From assembly GCA_964484935.1 (NCBI GenBank), contig CAZAFW010000074.1, positions 1-6,489 on the forward strand: a stretch of DNA of 6,489 nt, read 5' to 3'. Below are positions 5,906 through 6,489 of the stretch, piece by piece. The translations under genes were made by a program, and so were the position numbers. This stretch comes from BM714 sp964484935. GTDB taxonomy: Bacteria; Bacillota; Clostridia; Peptostreptococcales; BM714. A model generated the notes under the pieces. That model was not told where the DNA came from, did not search any database, and was given only the letters and a program-made list of their open reading frames with translations. The first letter of the stretch is position 1; every line of letters starts with the position of its first letter.

Positions 5906-5938
5906 AAAGTAGAAAGTGGAAAGTAGAAAGTGGAAAGG
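5906..5938 (-). repeat. Heptanucleotide tandem array in the tdk leader
   Basis: Plus-strand units AAAGTAG, AAAGTGG, AAAGTAG, AAAGTGG and a partial AAAGG. In the message it is a pyrimidine tract ending 17 nt before the tdk start codon, just ahead of the GGAGG site. Weak heptads (for example AAGCCTA, AAGACTC) follow on the gene-distal side to about 5954. It is inverted relative to the array at the tdk stop. Confidence 0.92.
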
Positions 5939-6009
5939 AAAAGCCTAAAGACTCAAAACCCTAAAACCACTCATCTATTCATCAACTCTCTGCTCCCTTT
6001 TTATTGAAC

Positions 6010-6381
6010 TCATTTAATAGGATTATTTTTGTTGTCTTGCTGCAATTTTCTTATAAGCCCGCTGATCATTTTTTGTATCTCTACTATTTGCAAATTGAGC
6101 CTCTCATACGTTTCTTCATCCCAATAATCCAACTCTTTTGCAAGCAACAATTGATATGAGACTTCAAAAGAAGATCCTCTTGCAATAGAAAGATAGTTTA
6201 TCAACTGCTTCTTGTGTATTGTTCCATACCCTTCAGCAATATTCATGGGTATCGAGTAAGCTGCCCTTCGTATTTGTTGTGTTAGGGACATCCGTTCCGA
6301 TGATGGAAAATTTTCAGTCTGTTTGTAGATTTCCAAAGTAAATTCGTGTGATTTTTTCCAAACCCTCAATTTTCTATACAT
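6010..6381 (-). CDS. Four-helix-bundle protein, S23/bAvd family (23S rRNA intervening-sequence protein-like)
   Basis: A 123-residue protein of the family TIGR02436/PF05635, seen in 23S rRNA intervening sequences of Leptospira and Coxiella and related to the bAvd accessory protein of diversity-generating retroelements. No enzymatic role is known; bAvd forms a basic pentamer that binds nucleic acid and reverse transcriptase. Family marks are LRVWKKSHEFTLEIYK (5-20), QIRRAAYSIPMNIAEG (36-51), LSIARGSSFEVSYQLLLAKEL (64-84) and a C-terminal helix with KMISGLIRKLQ. I chose ATG 6381 because GGAGG at 6388-6392 is 6 nt away; an in-frame ATG at 6438 would add 19 residues unlike the family. No rRNA, reverse transcriptase or template/variable repeat is visible. 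The DNA is more AT-rich than its neighbours, suggesting acquisition. It has no partner gene in the window. Confidence 0.9.
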   Translation of the reverse strand: MYRKLRVWKKSHEFTLEIYKQTENFPSSERMSLTQQIRRAAYSIPMNIAEGYGTIHKKQLINYLSIARGSSFEVSYQLLLAKELDYWDEETYERLNLQIVEIQKMISGLIRKLQQDNKNNPIK

Positions 6382-6387
6382 TGGAAC

Positions 6388-6392
6388 CCTCC
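6388..6392 (-). promoter_or_regulatory. Ribosome binding site deciding the S23/bAvd-like start
   Basis: A perfect GGAGG in the transcribed sense, 6 nt before ATG 6381. It makes the internal ATG the likely start over the upstream ATG at 6438. Confidence 0.65.
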
Positions 6393-6489
6393 AGTAATTA
6401 TTACTTGGATTCAACTGTTCTTTATTCCATTTTACCATTTCAAACGTTTAAATGCCCATTTTTATTATTGAAGGATTAATGTCTTTTGT

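Noticed and set aside
1..5938. CRISPR array
   Set aside because: The repeats are 7-bp direct tandems with no spacers, and no cas gene is present.
5941..5968. Telomere-like CCCTAAAA stretch between the S23/bAvd-like gene and tdk
   Set aside because: It has fewer than two clear units and is better read as a weak continuation of the heptad register.
5889..6009. Terminator for the S23/bAvd-like gene or a clear promoter for tdk
   Set aside because: I found no hairpin with a U-run and no convincing -35/-10 pair in this gap.
6436..6454. Imperfect inverted repeat (CATTT...AAACGTTT...AAATG) upstream of the S23/bAvd-like gene, possible operator
   Set aside because: The arms need a one-base shift to pair fully, and nothing else points to a regulator; only the 8-bp AAACGTTT core is perfect.
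6010..6489. Diversity-generating retroelement or 23S rRNA intervening sequence
   Set aside because: No reverse transcriptase, template/variable repeat or 23S rRNA sequence is visible around the S23/bAvd-like gene.

Overview
The window looks like a chromosomal stretch from a member of the Clostridia (Firmicutes) of moderate GC content. The main evidence is the gene order. Read on the minus strand, it runs tdk, yqhQ (DUF1385), prmC, prfA, ywlC/sua5, ywlE, rpiB. This closely resembles the conserved Firmicutes block known from Bacillus subtilis (rpmE-tdk-prfA-prmC...ywlC...ywlE-ywlF). I cannot name a genus. All eight genes I accept lie on the minus strand, so transcription runs from high to low coordinates.

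Layout from right to left. (1) At 6010-6381 a stand-alone four-helix-bundle protein of the S23/bAvd family sits in visibly AT-richer DNA. (2) At 5295-5888 is thymidine kinase. (3) At 4013-5026 is the membrane protein YqhQ (DUF1385). It overlaps prmC, which is followed 4 nt later by prfA. (4) A 67-nt gap with a weak hairpin and a possible promoter leads to ywlC (threonylcarbamoyl-AMP synthase), ywlE (probable protein-arginine phosphatase) and rpiB (ribose-5-phosphate isomerase B), which are nearly contiguous. Much of the block serves translation: RF1 terminates at UAA/UAG, PrmC methylates the RF1 GGQ glutamine, and the YwlC product starts t6A synthesis on ANN-decoding tRNAs. tdk (thymidine salvage) and rpiB (pentose phosphates) supply nucleotide precursors.

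The unusual part is a family of 7-bp tandem arrays (AAAGTGG/AAAGTAG, or CTTTCCA/CTTTCTA on the other strand) at four places: 1-35, 5043-5077, 5277-5304 and 5906-5938. They follow a strict layout. Each transcription block (tdk alone, and yqhQ to rpiB) has a pyrimidine-strand array in its 5' leader, ending 16-17 nt before the start codon and just ahead of the Shine-Dalgarno site. Each also has a purine-strand array that begins at the stop codon of its last gene. The array itself supplies that stop codon (TAG) for both tdk and rpiB. The arrays are therefore inverted repeats bracketing gene units, with perfect matches of 18-24 bp between copies. They could pair mRNA ends, act as recombination sites, or be products of a mobile or expanding repeat that tolerates only the exact edges of genes. 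A link to the adjacent S23/bAvd-like gene is possible but is not shown by this sequence.

I see no tRNA, rRNA, CRISPR array, transposase or reverse transcriptase in the window.
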